Of a stretch of 64,000 bases of DNA, positions 62,200 to 64,000 are shown in pieces. Both the position numbers and the translations under genes were made by a program. How positions within the stretch are numbered: position 1 is the first letter of the stretch; every line of letters starts with the position of its first letter. The notes beneath the pieces are model-generated. The model searched no databases. It was given only the letters and a program-made list of their open reading frames with translations, and had not been told where the DNA came from. Source of the stretch: Microglena sp. YARC (lineage: Eukaryota > Chlorophyta > Chlorophyceae > Chlamydomonadales > Chlamydomonadaceae); assembly GCA_022414725.1 (NCBI GenBank), contig CM039465.1, positions 21,785,822 to 21,849,821 on the forward strand. The letters run 5' to 3'.

Positions 62200-63405
62200 C
62201 ACAAATGGGCTGGGCTGGGCTGGGGTTTGGGTTTGGGGGGGGGGGGGGGGGGGGGTGAATACTTATTGCACGAGGTCCAAAGTGGTGCCAATAGACTACC
62301 CTTATTACCAACCCATATTATCAACATTTACCCAGCCATTCACCCTCTCATACTCTAGGCTGGGCTTGGGTTTGGGGGAGGGGTGGGGGGTGGGGTGGGG
62401 GTAAATACTTATTGCACGAGGTCCAAAGTGGTGCCAATAGACTACCCTTATTACCCACCCATATTATCAACATATACCCAGCCATTCATCCACTCATACT
62501 CTGGGCTGGGCTTGGGTTTGGGGGGGGGGGGGGGGGGGGTAAATACTTATTGCACGAGGTCTAAAGTGGTGCCAATAGACTACCCTCATTACCCACCCAT
62601 TCACCCACCCATATTATCAACATATACACAGCCATTCACCCACTCATACTCTTGGCTGGGCTGGGGTTTGGGGAGGGGGGGGGGGAGGGGTAAATCCTTA
62701 TTGCATGAGGTCTAAAGTGGTGCCAATAGACTACCCATTTTACCCACCCATTCACCCACCCTTATTATCAACATATACCCAGCCATTCACCCTCTCATAC
62801 TCTGGGCTGGGCTGGGCTGGGGTTTGGGGGGGTGTGGGGGGTAAATACTTATTGCATGAGGTCTAAAGTGTTGCCAATAGACTACCTGTATTACCCACCC
62901 ATTCACCCATCAATATTATTAACACATACCCAGCCATTCACCCTCTCATACTCTGGGCTGGGGTTTGGGGGTTTGGGGGGGTAAATACTTATTGCATGAG
63001 GTCTAAAGTGGTGCCAATAGACTACCCGTATTAGTGTATTACCCACCCATATGATCAACATATACCCAGCCATTCACCCTCTCATACTCTGGGCTGGGCT
63101 GGGCTGAGGTTTGGGGGCGGGGGGTGGGGGCGGGGGGGGGGGGGGTAAATACTTATTGCATGAGGTCCAAAGTGGTGCCAATAGACTACCCGTATTACCC
63201 ACCCGTATTACCCACCCATTTTATCAACACATACACAGCCATTCACCCACTCATACTCTGGGCTGGGCTGGGGGTTGGGTGGCTTGGTGTGTGTGGGTGG
63301 GTGATACTTATTACACGAGGTCCAAAGTGGTGCCAATAGACTACCCATTTTACCCACCCATTCACTCACCCATGTTATCAACACATACCCAGCCATTCAC
63401 CCATT
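62200..63405. repeat. Minisatellite of 125-165 bp with G-run (GTGCCAATAGACTACCC)
   Basis: Eight or nine units with ATACTTATTGCACGAGGTCC, AAAGTGGTGCCAATAGACTA, CAGCCATTCACCCACTCATA and a G homopolymer of variable length. The reading frames in it are artefacts. Confidence 0.93.
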
Positions 63406-64000
63406 GAAATTGAAATTGAAATTGTTACATCCGTGTAGAACCGTTACTCACAGGACGTGAAGTTAAGGACACCATAGCGTAAGCCGGGGCTAGCTATAGT
63501 CACCGTAGGACCATCTCAGTAAAAAGAATTACCAACCACATCATGCCAGTGCAGCTTAATACGGGGGTTTTTCACCCCGGTTGGGAAGCATCGGCACAAT
63601 ACAGCTGGTAAGACAAAACCTGAGAAGGGGGGCGGTCTGTGTGCTAGTCCCCGGGTATCGACCCTGGGTGGGCTTCCATAAAGCGTCTGCACTGTAAAAT
63701 ACTCTGGAAACTAGTAATGGTGTGAGAATGGACTGTGTCCGCCAGTTTGAGGGCACAGGATCTCTGAAGTCCAAGAGTGGTCATAGAAGTCAAAAAAGAG
63801 GTAGGAATAGTACCAGTTGTACCAACGGTAATAACTTCATAGTGAACAAGGTATCCAGCCGATCGAAGGCCATTTACTAATTCAACATGCTGGGCATGTT
63901 TGGTAATAAAATTAGTAGCATGGTTAGTATCAGAGCAGTATCCAAGCTCAAGAACCCAGAGTTCTTTATCAGACATACAGGTAGGAGAGTCTATGTCAGG
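63404..64000 (-). mobile_element. LINE 3' end, continuing beyond the right edge
   Basis: The minus-strand element ends in a (TTTCAA)n-like tail at 63404-63424. It has a 3' UTR of about 220 bp and a truncated ORF above it. Confidence 0.7.
63644..64000 (-). pseudogene. LINE reverse-transcriptase ORF, C-terminal end
   Basis: The minus-strand frame runs in from the edge and ends at HPGSIPGD. It includes ELGYCSDTNHATNFITKHAQ and HYEVITVGTTGTIPTSFLTS. The pattern V-x-G-x-x-G-T/A-I/V-P near the C-terminus followed by a short helix is common at the end of LINE ORF2 proteins of this type. No finger is seen. Confidence 0.65.

Overview
The window is eukaryotic nuclear DNA, most likely from a chlorophyte green alga. 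Two facts point that way: a gene product with a plastid-type presequence, and TTTTAGGG-like motifs (the Chlamydomonas-type telomere unit) inside a minisatellite. The very repeat-rich, intron-heavy layout would fit Dunaliella or another chlamydomonadalean alga, but the genus is inference.

Region 1 (about 1-30,153, minus strand) is one gene spread over 28 kb: a CTR9 homologue, the TPR scaffold of the Paf1 transcription-elongation complex. I could place 14 coding exons. Their phases close exactly (2,895 nt, 965 codons) and the product aligns end to end with CTR9 apart from the acidic C-terminal tail, which lies left of the window. The introns (0.3-4.5 kb) are almost wholly tandem repeats. In most of them the repeat unit contains a copy of the neighbouring exon end with its splice site, so the introns appear to have grown by tandem duplication across exon-intron junctions. 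SINE, LINE and hAT-type MITE insertions are scattered through them.

Region 2 (30,154-30,475) is a short divergent promoter region. Region 3 (30,476 to at least 33,149, plus strand) is a UPF0225/YchJ-like SEC-C zinc-motif gene with a predicted plastid presequence. It is incomplete here, and its intron shows the same exon-derived tandem array. Region 4 (about 33.2-41.99 kb) holds minisatellites, MITEs, a satellite of about 58 bp over more than 5 kb, and a 1,000-N assembly gap.

Region 5 (42,764-56,609) is a nested transposon locus. A minus-strand Ty1/copia element with 99%-identical LTRs and TSD GGCAC has been entered by a plus-strand copia element (43,326-50,438, TSD CAAGC) and by a 5'-truncated LINE (about 51,187-52,213). 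Region 6 (56.6-64 kb) has a LINE 3' fragment, minisatellites, SINEs with clear target-site duplications, a hAT relic (59,620-61,080, 8-bp TSD) and, at the right edge, the 3' end of another LINE.

The cellular genes are the divergent pair CTR9 and the YchJ-like gene; everything else is repeat or transposon. No CRISPR, operon or rRNA structure is present, and no intact tRNA gene was seen.
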